Of a stretch of 64,000 bases of DNA, positions 1 through 10,532 are shown piece after piece. How positions within the stretch are numbered: the first letter of the stretch is position 1; the number at the start of each line of letters is the position of its first letter. The stretch covers positions 82,866-146,865 of the forward strand of contig NZ_NKHL01000108.1 of assembly GCF_002934685.1 (NCBI RefSeq), read 5' to 3'. The DNA is from Pseudomonas bohemica (lineage in GTDB: Bacteria; Pseudomonadota; Gammaproteobacteria; Pseudomonadales; Pseudomonadaceae). The position numbers and the translations under genes are program-made. Under the pieces are notes generated by a model, which worked only from the letters and a program-made list of their open reading frames with translations, did not search any database and was not told the origin of the DNA.

Positions 1-98
1 TCATCGATGACAAAGGCAAGGTGCGCGAACAGTTGATGGGCGAGCAGACCGCGGCCGGTGTGGCGCAGAAACTGGCGGAGTTGAAGGGCAAAGGATGA
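1..98 (+). CDS. C-terminal fragment, possibly a thioredoxin/TlpA-family protein
   Basis: Only the last 31 residues are inside the window, read in frame from base 3 to the TGA at 96-98. The fragment reads IDDKGKVREQLMGEQ and ends in a Lys/Gly-rich tail. The phrase 'I-D-x-K-G-K-V' followed by an amphipathic C-terminal helix is how many TlpA/thioredoxin-like proteins end (the strand after the cis-Pro, then the last helix). That is a family resemblance only, as the CxxC active site would lie upstream of the window. A REP pair follows the stop codon and separates it from the convergent META-domain gene. Confidence 0.45.
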   Translation, partial: IDDKGKVREQLMGEQTAAGVAQKLAELKGKG

Positions 99-111
99 TT
101 CTCGGTCCTCT

Positions 112-201
112 TTTGCAGAAGCGCGCTTGCCCGCGACCGCAATCTGTTCGTGACCTGTTCGTCATCTGATACACCGCAATCGCGGGCAAGCGTGTTCCTA
201 C
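112..201. repeat. REP pair (GCGCTTGCCCGCG type), inverted
   Basis: A left copy near 119-136 (GCGCGCTTGCCCGCG) faces an inverted copy near 179-198 (CGCGGGCAAGCG). About 45 bases lie between them. It sits between two converging genes and could form a long hairpin. Confidence 0.8.
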
Positions 202-205
202 GAAC

Positions 206-610
206 TCAACCTTCCTCCAGCCAGAACCTCAGCGGCAATCCATCTGCCCGCCACAACTGCAACTGCTCGACCTCGGACACATCCCAGTGCTGAACCTTGC
301 CCAGGGCTCCAAGGAACCGGTGCTCCTGTTCCATCAGCGCCGGCGCGCAAAGTTTGCGGGTGCTGCCCACCGGGCCGAAGCTCAACGCGTCACCCTCCAG
401 CCGATACGCCGCGAACCAGTGATTGCAACCCGCGTTGCCATAGGCGCGGCCGTCCTTGCCCAGGGTCATGGTCAGGTGGCTGTTGTCGATCAGCGGACGC
501 TCACCGATCCATTCCAGCACGTAGCCATGATCGCGCTTGAGCGCCTCGGTATCGGTCGCACAACCTGCCAGCAGCGTGACGGCGAACAGCGTCAGCAACA
601 GCGCTTTCAT
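206..610 (-). CDS. META domain-containing lipoprotein (HslJ-like)
   Basis: Predicted 134-aa lipoprotein. The start is the ATG at 608-610, because it begins a proper signal peptide (MKALLLTLFAVTLLAGC) with lipobox L-A-G-C; the longer reading would add nine polar residues in front. The rest is a META domain, with the family features 'L-x-M-x-L-G-x-D-G-R' and 'G-x-A-G-C-N-x-W' near residues 55-75, followed by a paired Cys ('K-L-C-A'). In E. coli HslJ this domain is linked to heat shock and novobiocin resistance, but its biochemical role is unknown. The start overlaps the stop of the upstream gene by four bases (ATGA), so the two are probably co-transcribed. Confidence 0.85.
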   Translation of the reverse strand: MKALLLTLFAVTLLAGCATDTEALKRDHGYVLEWIGERPLIDNSHLTMTLGKDGRAYGNAGCNHWFAAYRLEGDALSFGPVGSTRKLCAPALMEQEHRFLGALGKVQHWDVSEVEQLQLWRADGLPLRFWLEEG

Positions 611-1044
611 GCGGCATTCTTGGCACAGGCCGGGCACAGATGGTTGTCACCGACGGTCTTCCAGCCAAGCTCGGCAATGCGCGCGGTGGCGGCAGGCTTG
701 AGGGCTTTCTTGCCCTCCTTGGCGTCCACCATGAACTCGATGTCCTGTTCCTTGCCACAGCCGTTGCAATTGACCTTCCACTGGTGAATCGCAAGCTCGG
801 TGAACGCCGGACCATTGGCTACCGCGACCCATTGGCCGGGCGGGTTGATCAGGTGTCGCACCTTTTCCACATTCAGGCGCATGTACAGGTCTTTGCTGCC
901 TTTGACGGTGACGAGCAGGACGTCGTCGTGCTTGATCGAGCCGCCGTTGCCGGTCACTTGATAGCGACCGACTGCCAGGCTGCGGCATTCGATCAGGGTG
1001 TGGTGCGGGGTGAGCATGCTGTAGCGAAAATCGTGTTCGGCCAT
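607..1044 (-). CDS. conserved hypothetical protein with C-terminal zinc-ribbon-like Cys pairs
   Basis: Predicted 145-aa cytoplasmic protein with no signal peptide or membrane segment. The ATG at 1042-1044 is preferred over an upstream in-frame start, because a GGAG box lies about seven bases before it. Two Cys pairs near the C-terminus (C-N-G-C and C-P-A-C, about 40 residues apart) suggest a small zinc-ribbon or treble-clef site. The N-terminal two thirds has no motif I recognise. It lies directly upstream of the META-domain lipoprotein with a four-base overlap, so the two form an operon. The function is not known; conservation in Pseudomonas is inferred from its gene-like composition and its position next to ldhA. 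Confidence 0.75.
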   Translation of the reverse strand: MAEHDFRYSMLTPHHTLIECRSLAVGRYQVTGNGGSIKHDDVLLVTVKGSKDLYMRLNVEKVRHLINPPGQWVAVANGPAFTELAIHQWKVNCNGCGKEQDIEFMVDAKEGKKALKPAATARIAELGWKTVGDNHLCPACAKNAA

Positions 1045-1124
1045 GGGGGTCTCCAAATTTGCGCGCATGCTAACACTTTAGAGGATGGATTCCCGATGCC
1101 GGTGGGCGCAGAACGCTTCCCGTT

Positions 1125-1203
1125 GCAGGAGCGCGCTTGCCCGCGATCGAGTTGTGTCAGGCACCGAAAATCTGCCTGATTGCACGCTATCGCGAGCAAG
1201 GCT
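1125..1203. repeat. REP pair, inverted
   Basis: GGAGCGCGCTTGCCCGCGA at about 1128-1146 faces a degenerate inverted copy (ATCGCGAGCAAG) at about 1189-1200. It lies in the gap after ldhA. Confidence 0.7.
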
Positions 1204-1212
1204 TACAGATGG

Positions 1213-2196
1213 TCATACGGTGTTGTGCGGTGTGCCCGCCGCCCAACTCGCGATGTTCTCCAGCGTCGTCTGAGCAATCGCTCCCAGCGCCTCTTTGGTC
1301 AGGAAAGCCTGATGCGCAGTGATCACCACATTCGGAAAGGTCAGCAACCGCGCCAGGACGTCATCCTGCAGCGGCAGGTCCGAGCGGTCTTCGAAGAACA
1401 GTTGCGCTTCTTCTTCATACACATCCAGCCCCAGATAACCCAACTGGCCGCTTTTCAGCGCCTCGATCAGCGCCGGGGTGTCGACCAGCGCACCGCGTCC
1501 GGTGTTGATCAGCATCGCGCCGCGTTGCATGCGTGACAGCGAATCCTGGTCGATCAGGTGCCGGGTGTGCTCGTTGAGCGGGCAGTGCAGGCTGATGATC
1601 TGCGCTTCGGACAGCAATTGATCCAGCGGCAGATAGCGGGCGCCGAGGGCTTCCACCTGCGGGTTGGGATAGGGGTCGTACGCGAGCAGCTTGCAACCGA
1701 AGCCAGCCATGATCCGCGCGAACGTAGCGCCAATCTGTCCGGTGCCGACTACCCCGACGGTCTTGCCCACCAGATCGAAACCGGTCAGGCCATGCAAGGT
1801 GAAATCGCCGTCGCGGGTACGATTATAGGCGCGATGCAGATGGCGATTGAGTAAGAGGATCAGCGCCACCGCGTGCTCGGCCACTGCATGAGGGGAGTAG
1901 GCGGGGACTCGAACCACACTGATGCCCAGGCGTTTTGCGGCCGGCAGGTCAACGTGGTTGAAACCGGCGGAGCGCAGGGCGATCAGCTGGGTGCCGCCTG
2001 CGGCCAGGCGTTCGAGGACCGGCGCGCTGAGGTCGTCGTTGATGAAAGCGCAGACCACGGGGTAGCCGTCGGCCAGCTTCACGGTGTCGAGCGTCAACCG
2101 CGCGGGCTGGAAATGCAGCTCGATGTCCGGCGTGGCTTGGGCTGCGAGAAAGCTGTCGCGGTCGTAGTTCTGGCTGCTGTAGAGGAGGGTGCGCAT
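1213..2196 (-). CDS. ldhA: D-lactate dehydrogenase (fermentative, NAD-dependent)
   Basis: 327-aa member of the D-isomer-specific 2-hydroxyacid dehydrogenase family, reducing pyruvate to D-lactate with NADH. The Rossmann nucleotide-binding motif is G-x-G-x-x-G in 'VGTGQIG' near residue 150. The family signature 'NTGRGALVDT' contains the catalytic Arg region, and the catalytic His is in 'TAHQAFLT' near residue 296. Length and N-terminus (MRTLLYSSQNYD) match the LdhA group rather than phosphoglycerate dehydrogenase. It lies head to tail downstream of gacS with a REP-containing gap of about 160 bases, the same order as in other Pseudomonas. A role in low-oxygen pyruvate fermentation is known for the family. 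Confidence 0.93.
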   Translation of the reverse strand: MRTLLYSSQNYDRDSFLAAQATPDIELHFQPARLTLDTVKLADGYPVVCAFINDDLSAPVLERLAAGGTQLIALRSAGFNHVDLPAAKRLGISVVRVPAYSPHAVAEHAVALILLLNRHLHRAYNRTRDGDFTLHGLTGFDLVGKTVGVVGTGQIGATFARIMAGFGCKLLAYDPYPNPQVEALGARYLPLDQLLSEAQIISLHCPLNEHTRHLIDQDSLSRMQRGAMLINTGRGALVDTPALIEALKSGQLGYLGLDVYEEEAQLFFEDRSDLPLQDDVLARLLTFPNVVITAHQAFLTKEALGAIAQTTLENIASWAAGTPHNTV

Positions 2197-2248
2197 GGTT
2201 GTTCCTTTATATAGATCTCACGCCGCAAACATGACCACCGTAGGCGCA

Positions 2249-2330
2249 CGCATGCCCGCGAAAAAGCCGGTGTATCCAATGTAACTGTGTCGGGCCCACC
2301 GTTGAATCGCGGGCAAGCGCGCTCCTTACA
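2249..2330. repeat. REP element, one good copy and one weak inverted copy
   Basis: ATCGCGGGCAAGCGCGCTCC at about 2305-2325, with a weaker partner (ATGCCCGCGAA) near 2250. It lies between gacS and ldhA. Confidence 0.6.
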
Positions 2331-2359
2331 CGTTTTGTGGTGGCCGGAGCCCTTGGACG

Positions 2360-5113
<2,754 letters not shown>

Positions 5114-5366
5114 ACTTTGTTCTCCGGCAATCTCGGTCACGCACGCGGGTTTGCAACGTAAATGCAGCAAGACCTGCGCCATGGTTGCCTTGCTCTTCGT
5201 GGGACAGCCCTTGGGTAATCTGCGCAGTGTAGCCACTTGCGCAAGGGTAATCCCGGCTAAATGGGCGATCAGCGAACGCTCCCACATTGTTCTCAGATCC
5301 GCCGCCATTGCCTAAGGTCCGGCAATCTTGAATAATCGCGGTCTTGAGAATAGGTCGCAGACGCCA

Positions 5367-6098
5367 ATGAATCCCGCAATCATTCATCGCCCAAGCATAC
5401 TTGCGATCGAGGATGACCCCGTGCTGGGTGCGTTCGTCCACGACCAACTGGACCGTTGCGGCTTTCACGTCACCTGGTGCCAGAACGGCGCAGAAGGTCT
5501 CGCACGCGCGCAGCAACAGCCCTTCGACGTGGTGCTGATGGACATCCTGCTGCCCGGCATGAATGGCCTGGACATTCTCACCCACCTGCGTCGTCGGCAT
5601 GCGATGCCCATCATTCTGATGTCGGCGCTGGGTGCCGAGGCTGATCGCATCACCGGTTTTCGCAACGGTGCCGATGACTACCTGCCCAAACCCTTCAGTG
5701 TCGATGAGCTGCGGGTGCGCATCGAGGCCATTCTGCGGCGTGTGGAACTGGAGCGGCGGTTCAATACCACTGTGCAAACGCCGATTGCTCCCAGTGTTGA
5801 CGAGCTGACTTTCGACGAGACCGTTTGCGACGTCACCTTCGGTCGCAAGGCCGCGCAACTGACCCGCAGCGAGTACCGGCTGCTGGAAACCCTTTGGCGC
5901 AACCCCGAAGATGTCCTGAGCAAACCCTTCCTTTATCAGCACGTGTTGCAGCGTGGCTATTCCCAGCATGATCGCAGCCTGGACATGCACATCAGCCAGA
6001 TCCGCCGCAAACTCAAGGCCATTGGCTATGAGGCGCATGAGGTGCGCACGGTGTGGGGCAAGGGCTATGTGCTGACGGCAGCGGAAGTGGATGTCTGA
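5367..6098 (+). CDS. OmpR-family two-component response regulator
   Basis: 243-aa response regulator: receiver domain (about 10-125) with phosphorylatable Asp59 in 'VVLMDILLPGMNG' and conserved Lys in 'YLPKPF', then a winged-helix DNA-binding domain (about 145-240) of the OmpR/PhoB type ('TRSEYRLLETLWRNP', 'VWGKGYVL'). The ATG at 5367 is chosen; an in-frame TTG 13 codons upstream (5328) is possible but less likely. It overlaps or abuts its cognate kinase gene. By position (next to gacS) it matches the P. aeruginosa PA0929 gene, which works with an enterobactin receptor; that receptor gene is not found here, so the regulated target is unknown. Confidence 0.9.
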   Translation: MNPAIIHRPSILAIEDDPVLGAFVHDQLDRCGFHVTWCQNGAEGLARAQQQPFDVVLMDILLPGMNGLDILTHLRRRHAMPIILMSALGAEADRITGFRNGADDYLPKPFSVDELRVRIEAILRRVELERRFNTTVQTPIAPSVDELTFDETVCDVTFGRKAAQLTRSEYRLLETLWRNPEDVLSKPFLYQHVLQRGYSQHDRSLDMHISQIRRKLKAIGYEAHEVRTVWGKGYVLTAAEVDV

Positions 6099-6103
6099 TC
6101 TGC

Positions 6104-7483
6104 ATGCGTGAACCACGCTCCCGTCTGCCGGGCAGGCACTCGCTGTTTTGGAAACTGGCTTTTCTACTGGTGGGCTTCTGTTTGCTGATGATCTGGCTCA
6201 GTTGGTACTGGGGCCGGTACATCGAAACGCAGAATGCCTTTCTGTCGCCGGACGCCCGGCATGTGCTCAACAGCTACGCCGCCGAGGCCGAGCAGGCCTG
6301 GAGCGTTGGACGCCAGAAAGGGGTCGATGCCTGGCTGCTGGAAGTCCGCCGTCACGAGAAGGGCTGGGTTGGCGTCATTGGCAACGACCTGCAATCGCTG
6401 AGCAGCGTGCCGCTGGACGATCAGCAGGTGCAGCGGCTGACGTTCATGCGCGGCGTCGACTGGCCCATGAGCCGGCGGCAGAAAACCGTGCCGTGGCTGA
6501 AGATCCCTTTCCCTGACCAACCGAGGGCCGGCAGCCTGATCATCGAACTGCCCGAGCGCTTCAAACCGGGGCACTACGCCTTTATCTGGCAGATGCTGAC
6601 CAATGTACTGATACCGGCGCTGTTCACCTTGCTGCTCTGTATCGGGCTGTACCGGCTGCTCATTCGTCCACTCAACCAGTTGCGCGAGCAGGCCAACGCC
6701 TGGCGTGCCGATCGTCTGTCCAATCGGCTCTCATCGCAGATGACCTCGCGCCAGGATGAGCTGGGCGAGCTCAATCGCGCCTTCGACCATATGGCAGCGC
6801 GCTTGCAATCGACTGTGCAGATCCAGCAGCAACTGTTGCGCGATCTGTCCCACGAACTGCGTACGCCCCTGAGTCGGCTGCGGGTGGCCTGCGACAGCGA
6901 GCAGAGCCTGCCGGATCTGCGCGAGCGCTTGAGCCGTGAAGTGGAGGGCATGCGACGGCTGGTAGACGACACGCTGCATCTGGCCTGGCTCGATGCCGAG
7001 CGGGAAAAGTTGCCTGATGAAGACATCCAGGTGCTGGCGCTGTGGGACATGCTGGTGGACAACGCCTCGTTCGAAAGCTGCTGGCCAACCCGGCAGTTCG
7101 TTTGCGACCTGGACAGTGAGTGCTGGGTGCGTGGCCACCTGAACACGCTGGCGCAGGCGCTGGAAAACATTTTGCGCAATGCGATTCGTCACTCACCCCC
7201 CGAAGGCATCCTGCGCCTGGGTGGGCGGCGCGACGGTGAGGACTGGCTGCTGTGGCTGGAGGATCAGGGCGGTGGCGTCGATGACAGCGACCTGGAACGC
7301 ATCTTCGCCCCCTTCATCCGCCTCGACGGCGCCCGGCCCGGTGACGGCGGATTCGGCCTGGGCCTGAGCATCGCCCGCAATTCGTTGCGCTTGCAGGGCG
7401 GCGACATGTGGGCCGAGAACACCCATCACGGGCTGCGGATGATCATGCGATTGCCTGCGCGAGAGGTGGAAGCGGTGGTCTGA
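6104..7483 (+). CDS. two-component sensor histidine kinase
   Basis: 459-aa inner-membrane kinase, the partner of the regulator just upstream (five-base gap). The ATG at 6104 is chosen because it follows that gene's stop codon and starts a basic leader before TM1. Layout: TM1 (about 18-37), periplasmic loop (about 38-160), TM2 (about 163-185), HAMP (about 185-238), dimerisation domain with His250 in 'LLRDLSHELRTPLSRL', then ATPase domain with 'NILRNAIRHS', 'DQGGGV' and 'GGFGLGLSIA'. It corresponds by position to PA0930 (PirS-like). The signal is not evident from the sequence. Confidence 0.9.
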   Translation: MREPRSRLPGRHSLFWKLAFLLVGFCLLMIWLSWYWGRYIETQNAFLSPDARHVLNSYAAEAEQAWSVGRQKGVDAWLLEVRRHEKGWVGVIGNDLQSLSSVPLDDQQVQRLTFMRGVDWPMSRRQKTVPWLKIPFPDQPRAGSLIIELPERFKPGHYAFIWQMLTNVLIPALFTLLLCIGLYRLLIRPLNQLREQANAWRADRLSNRLSSQMTSRQDELGELNRAFDHMAARLQSTVQIQQQLLRDLSHELRTPLSRLRVACDSEQSLPDLRERLSREVEGMRRLVDDTLHLAWLDAEREKLPDEDIQVLALWDMLVDNASFESCWPTRQFVCDLDSECWVRGHLNTLAQALENILRNAIRHSPPEGILRLGGRRDGEDWLLWLEDQGGGVDDSDLERIFAPFIRLDGARPGDGGFGLGLSIARNSLRLQGGDMWAENTHHGLRMIMRLPAREVEAVV

Positions 7484-8114
7484 TCGGCAGAACCTCGCAT
7501 ACAACTCCGCCTCTTCGGCCTGGCGCGATACCGGTAGGAGTGAGCTTGCTCAAGAAGGCGTTGGGGCAGACGCTGCAGACATACCGGTTTTGCAGACCTC
7601 TTCGCCAGCAAGCGCGCTCCTACAGAAGCGTTTAGGCCTGGCGCGATACCTGTAGGAGTGAGCTTGCTCACGAAGGCGTTGGGGCACACGCTGCAGACAT
7701 ACCGGTTTTGCAGACCTCTTCGCCGGCAAGCGCGCTCCTTTAGAAGCGTTTGGGCCTGGCGCGATACCTGTAGGAGTGAGCTTGCTCACGAAGGCGTTGG
7801 GACAGACTCTGCAGACCTGCCGGTTTTGCAGGCCTCTTCGCCAGCAAGCGCGCTCCTACAGAAGCGTTTAGGCCTGGCGCGATACCTGTAGGAGTGAGCT
7901 TGCTCACGAAGGCGTTGGGGCACACGCTGCAGACATACCGATTTTGCAGACCTCTTCGCCGGCAAGCGCGCCTACACATTATTCAACTGATTTCAAAGAG
8001 CGGTAGATCCCGCTTATTCCTTTTCGCCATATCGAACTCACTTTGCGTGATATGGGCTTGGGACGATTGCCGGTATGATAGGCGACCCCCGCATGTCTGG
8101 ATCGCGAACACGCC
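7484..8114. other. gene-free stretch filled by a REP-pair tandem array
   Basis: About 630 bases between the kinase gene and cysM. I see no coding sequence. It is mostly the 118-bp repeat array described separately, followed by about 130 bases of unique, AT-richer DNA (about 7980-8110) that should carry the cysM promoter. Confidence 0.7.
7517..7979. repeat. tandem array of about 3.9 copies of a 118-bp unit made of two inverted REPs
   Basis: Units begin with GGCCTGGCGCGATACC at 7517, 7635, 7753 and 7871, exactly 118 bases apart. Each unit holds GTAGGAGTGAGCTTGCTCACGA in one direction, then about 45 bases including TGCAGAC-type motifs, then an inverted REP of the other flavour (CTTCGCCRGCAAGCGCGCTCCT). 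The last unit stops early, in the second REP. Copies differ at only a few positions, so the array expanded recently. The paired inverted arrangement fits the REPIN type of Pseudomonas REP doublet. Confidence 0.9.
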
Positions 8115-9017
8115 ATGACCCTGCAGTATCAAACCATCGCCGATTGCGTCGGCAACACCCCGCTGGTGCGTTTGCAACGCATGGCCGGGAACACCAGCAA
8201 CACGTTGCTGCTCAAGCTCGAAGGCAATAACCCGGCCGGTTCCGTGAAGGACCGTCCGGCGCTGTCGATGATCACCCGGGCCGAGTTGCGCGGTCAGATC
8301 CACCAGGGCGACACCCTGATCGAAGCGACCTCCGGCAACACCGGCATCGCTCTGGCCATGGCCGCGGCGATCAAGGGCTATCGCATGATCCTGATCATGC
8401 CCGACAACTCCAGTGCCGAGCGCAAGGCCGCCATGACCGCTTATGGCGCCGAACTGATCCTGGTCAGCAAGGAGGAGGGCATGGAAGGCGCTCGCGATCT
8501 GGCCGAGCGCATGCAGGCCGAAGGACGTGGCAAGGTGCTGGATCAGTTCGCCAACGGCGACAATCCTGAAGCGCATTACGTCGGCACCGGCCCGGAAATC
8601 TGGCGGCAGACCGACGGTACCATCACCCATTTCATCAGCTCCATGGGTACCACCGGCACCATCATGGGCACCTCGCGTTACCTCAAGGAACAGAATCCGC
8701 AGATCCAGATCGTCGGCCTGCAACCCATGGATGGCTCGGCGATTCCGGGTATCCGCCGTTGGCCCCATGAATACCTGCCGAAGATCTATCAGGCCGACCG
8801 CGTCGATCGCATCATGGACATGGCCCAGAGCGAAGCCGAGGACGTCATGCGTCGTCTGGCACGCGAAGAGGGCATCTTCTGTGGTGTGTCCTCGGGTGGC
8901 GCCGTGGCGGGCATGCTGCGCCTGTCTCGGGAAGTGGAGAATGCGGTCATGGTCGCGATCATTTGTGACCGTGGCGACCGTTATCTGTCGACCGGCGTCT
9001 ACGATGCGCCCAACTGA
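8115..9017 (+). CDS. cysM: cysteine synthase B (O-acetylserine sulfhydrylase CysM)
   Basis: 300-aa PLP enzyme making cysteine from O-acetylserine and sulfide or thiosulfate. The PLP lysine is in '[11 protein letters not shown]' near residue 41, the substrate loop is 'TSGNTGIA' near 71, and the phosphate-binding glycines are in 'GTTGTIMG' near 177. The length and the 'RRWPHEYLP' segment near 215 indicate CysM rather than CysK. The TGA stop overlaps the ATG of rlmD by one base, suggesting translational coupling. The order cysM-rlmD-relA-mazG is conserved in Pseudomonas. Confidence 0.95.
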   Translation: MTLQYQTIADCVGNTPLVRLQRMAGNTSNTLLLKLEGNNPAGSVKDRPALSMITRAELRGQIHQGDTLIEATSGNTGIALAMAAAIKGYRMILIMPDNSSAERKAAMTAYGAELILVSKEEGMEGARDLAERMQAEGRGKVLDQFANGDNPEAHYVGTGPEIWRQTDGTITHFISSMGTTGTIMGTSRYLKEQNPQIQIVGLQPMDGSAIPGIRRWPHEYLPKIYQADRVDRIMDMAQSEAEDVMRRLAREEGIFCGVSSGGAVAGMLRLSREVENAVMVAIICDRGDRYLSTGVYDAPN

Positions 9018-10372
9018 TGGCCAAACGTGAAACAGGCCTGCGTTTCCAGCCCAGCGGCGGCACCCGGACAACGCAGGTCCCGACCGGTAAAAAGCAACGT
9101 TTGAGCATCGAGCGACTGGCCAACGACGGTCGCGGAATCGGCTTTGTGGAAGGTCGCACCTGGTTCGTCGCCGGCAGTCTGGCGGGCGAAGAGGTCGAAG
9201 CGCGGGTGCTTGGCGCCCACGGCAAGGTGGTTGAAGCACGCACCGAGCGAATATTTCAGGCCAGCCCCCTGCGCCGCCCGGCACCCTGCAAGCATTTCGG
9301 TCGTTGCGGTGGTTGCAGCGTGCAGCAGATGCCCCGCGACGAGCAACTTGCGCTGAAACAGCGCATGCTGGCCGAGCAGTTGAGCCGCATCGCCGGTGTA
9401 GAACCCGAGGAGTGGGCCGCGCCCCTGACCGGTGACGAATACGCCTACCGTCGACGGGCACGCATCGCCGTTCGCTGGGATGCCAAAGGCAAACGGCTGG
9501 AGGTGGGTTTTCGGGCAGCGTCGAGTCAAGACATTATCGCCATCGAGCAATGCCCGGTGCTGGTACAGGCTTTGCAACCGATCATGACCGCGTTACCGGC
9601 CATGCTCGGAACCTTGAGCAAACCGCAGGCGCTGGGGCATGTGGAGTTGTTCAGCGGTTCGGCCAATGCCGTTCTGCTGCGCCACACCGCGCCGCTGGCT
9701 GACGAGGATCTGGCCATCCTCGAGGCCTTCTGCGCAACCCATGACGCGCAACTCTGGTTGCATGGCGAGGGTGAACCGCAGCCAGCGGACGCTTCTGCGC
9801 AGCTGGGCTATCACCTGGATCCCTGGAATCTGGAATTGGCGTATCGCCCCGGCGACTTCGTGCAGGTCAACGCCCAGGTCAACACGGCGATGATCGCGCA
9901 GGCACTTTCGTGGCTTGCACCCCGTTCGGATGAACGAGTACTGGACTTGTTCTGCGGGCTTGGTAACTTCGCTCTACCGCTGGCGCAAATCACGCGCGAG
10001 GTGGTGGCAGTGGAGGGCGTCGAGACCATGGTTCGACGGGCCGCCGGCAACGCGGTGAGCAATGATTTGCATAATGTGCAGTTTTATCAGGCGGATCTGT
10101 CACAGCCGCTGGACAAGGCGTCATGGGTGGCGGAAGGTTTCCGCGCAGTACTGCTCGATCCTCCGCGTGACGGGGCGTTCGAAGTGGTCGGCAAACTCAG
10201 GAAACTGGGCGCCGAACGATTGGTGTATGTGTCGTGCAACCCGGCAACTTTGGCGCGCGACACGGTCGAATTGATCAGGCAGGGCTACCGATTAAAACGT
10301 GCCGGAATTCTCGATATGTTCCCGCAGACAGCACATGTCGAGGCGATGGCGTTATTTGAAGCGAGTAAGTGA
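9017..10372 (+). CDS. rlmD: 23S rRNA (uracil(1939)-C(5))-methyltransferase RlmD
   Basis: 451-aa SAM-dependent enzyme that makes m5U1939 in 23S rRNA. An N-terminal TRAM domain (about 20-85) is followed by iron-sulfur ligands in '[11 protein letters not shown]' near residues 93-103, with a further Cys in 'IEQCPVL' near 180. The methyltransferase part has '[15 protein letters not shown]' (SAM motif) near 312, and the catalytic nucleophile Cys in '[12 protein letters not shown]' near 405. All key residues are present. It is translationally coupled to cysM, and its stop codon forms the foot of a strong hairpin. Confidence 0.95.
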   Translation: MAKRETGLRFQPSGGTRTTQVPTGKKQRLSIERLANDGRGIGFVEGRTWFVAGSLAGEEVEARVLGAHGKVVEARTERIFQASPLRRPAPCKHFGRCGGCSVQQMPRDEQLALKQRMLAEQLSRIAGVEPEEWAAPLTGDEYAYRRRARIAVRWDAKGKRLEVGFRAASSQDIIAIEQCPVLVQALQPIMTALPAMLGTLSKPQALGHVELFSGSANAVLLRHTAPLADEDLAILEAFCATHDAQLWLHGEGEPQPADASAQLGYHLDPWNLELAYRPGDFVQVNAQVNTAMIAQALSWLAPRSDERVLDLFCGLGNFALPLAQITREVVAVEGVETMVRRAAGNAVSNDLHNVQFYQADLSQPLDKASWVAEGFRAVLLDPPRDGAFEVVGKLRKLGAERLVYVSCNPATLARDTVELIRQGYRLKRAGILDMFPQTAHVEAMALFEASK

Positions 10373-10406
10373 GGCAGCCGGTTCAAGGAGTTGAATCGGT
10401 GCCTCA
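10370..10406 (+). other. strong hairpin at the rlmD stop codon
   Basis: TGAGGCA (10370-10376) pairs with TGCCTCA (10400-10406), and CCGGTTCAA (10378-10386) with TTGAATCGG (10391-10399), leaving a GGAG loop and one bulged G. This is a 16-pair stem with one G-T pair. No T-run follows, so it is not a classical intrinsic terminator; it may protect the mRNA 3' end or act as an attenuator before relA. Confidence 0.7.
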
Positions 10407-10532
10407 CACGGAGTCTCGTTTAATCCGACTGGCCCGCGCATGCGAGACCTTGCAAGGCCCGCAAGGAACATGCGCTGAAGAAGGCCGGCGACTGATGGCG
10501 CATTTCATCGCGCCGTAGGGAAGGTAAGCAAC

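Noticed and set aside
5114..5308. 65-codon N-terminal extension of GacS
   Set aside because: The GTG at 5113 has a proper RBS and the expected GacS N-terminus; the extension has none of the GacS sequence and overlaps the promoter region.
7517..7979. CRISPR-like array
   Set aside because: Repeats are 118 bases with internal palindromes and no unique spacers between them; it is a REP-pair array.
7983..9461. 492-codon open frame antisense to cysM and rlmD
   Set aside because: It covers two well-supported genes on the other strand and shows no domain or signal.
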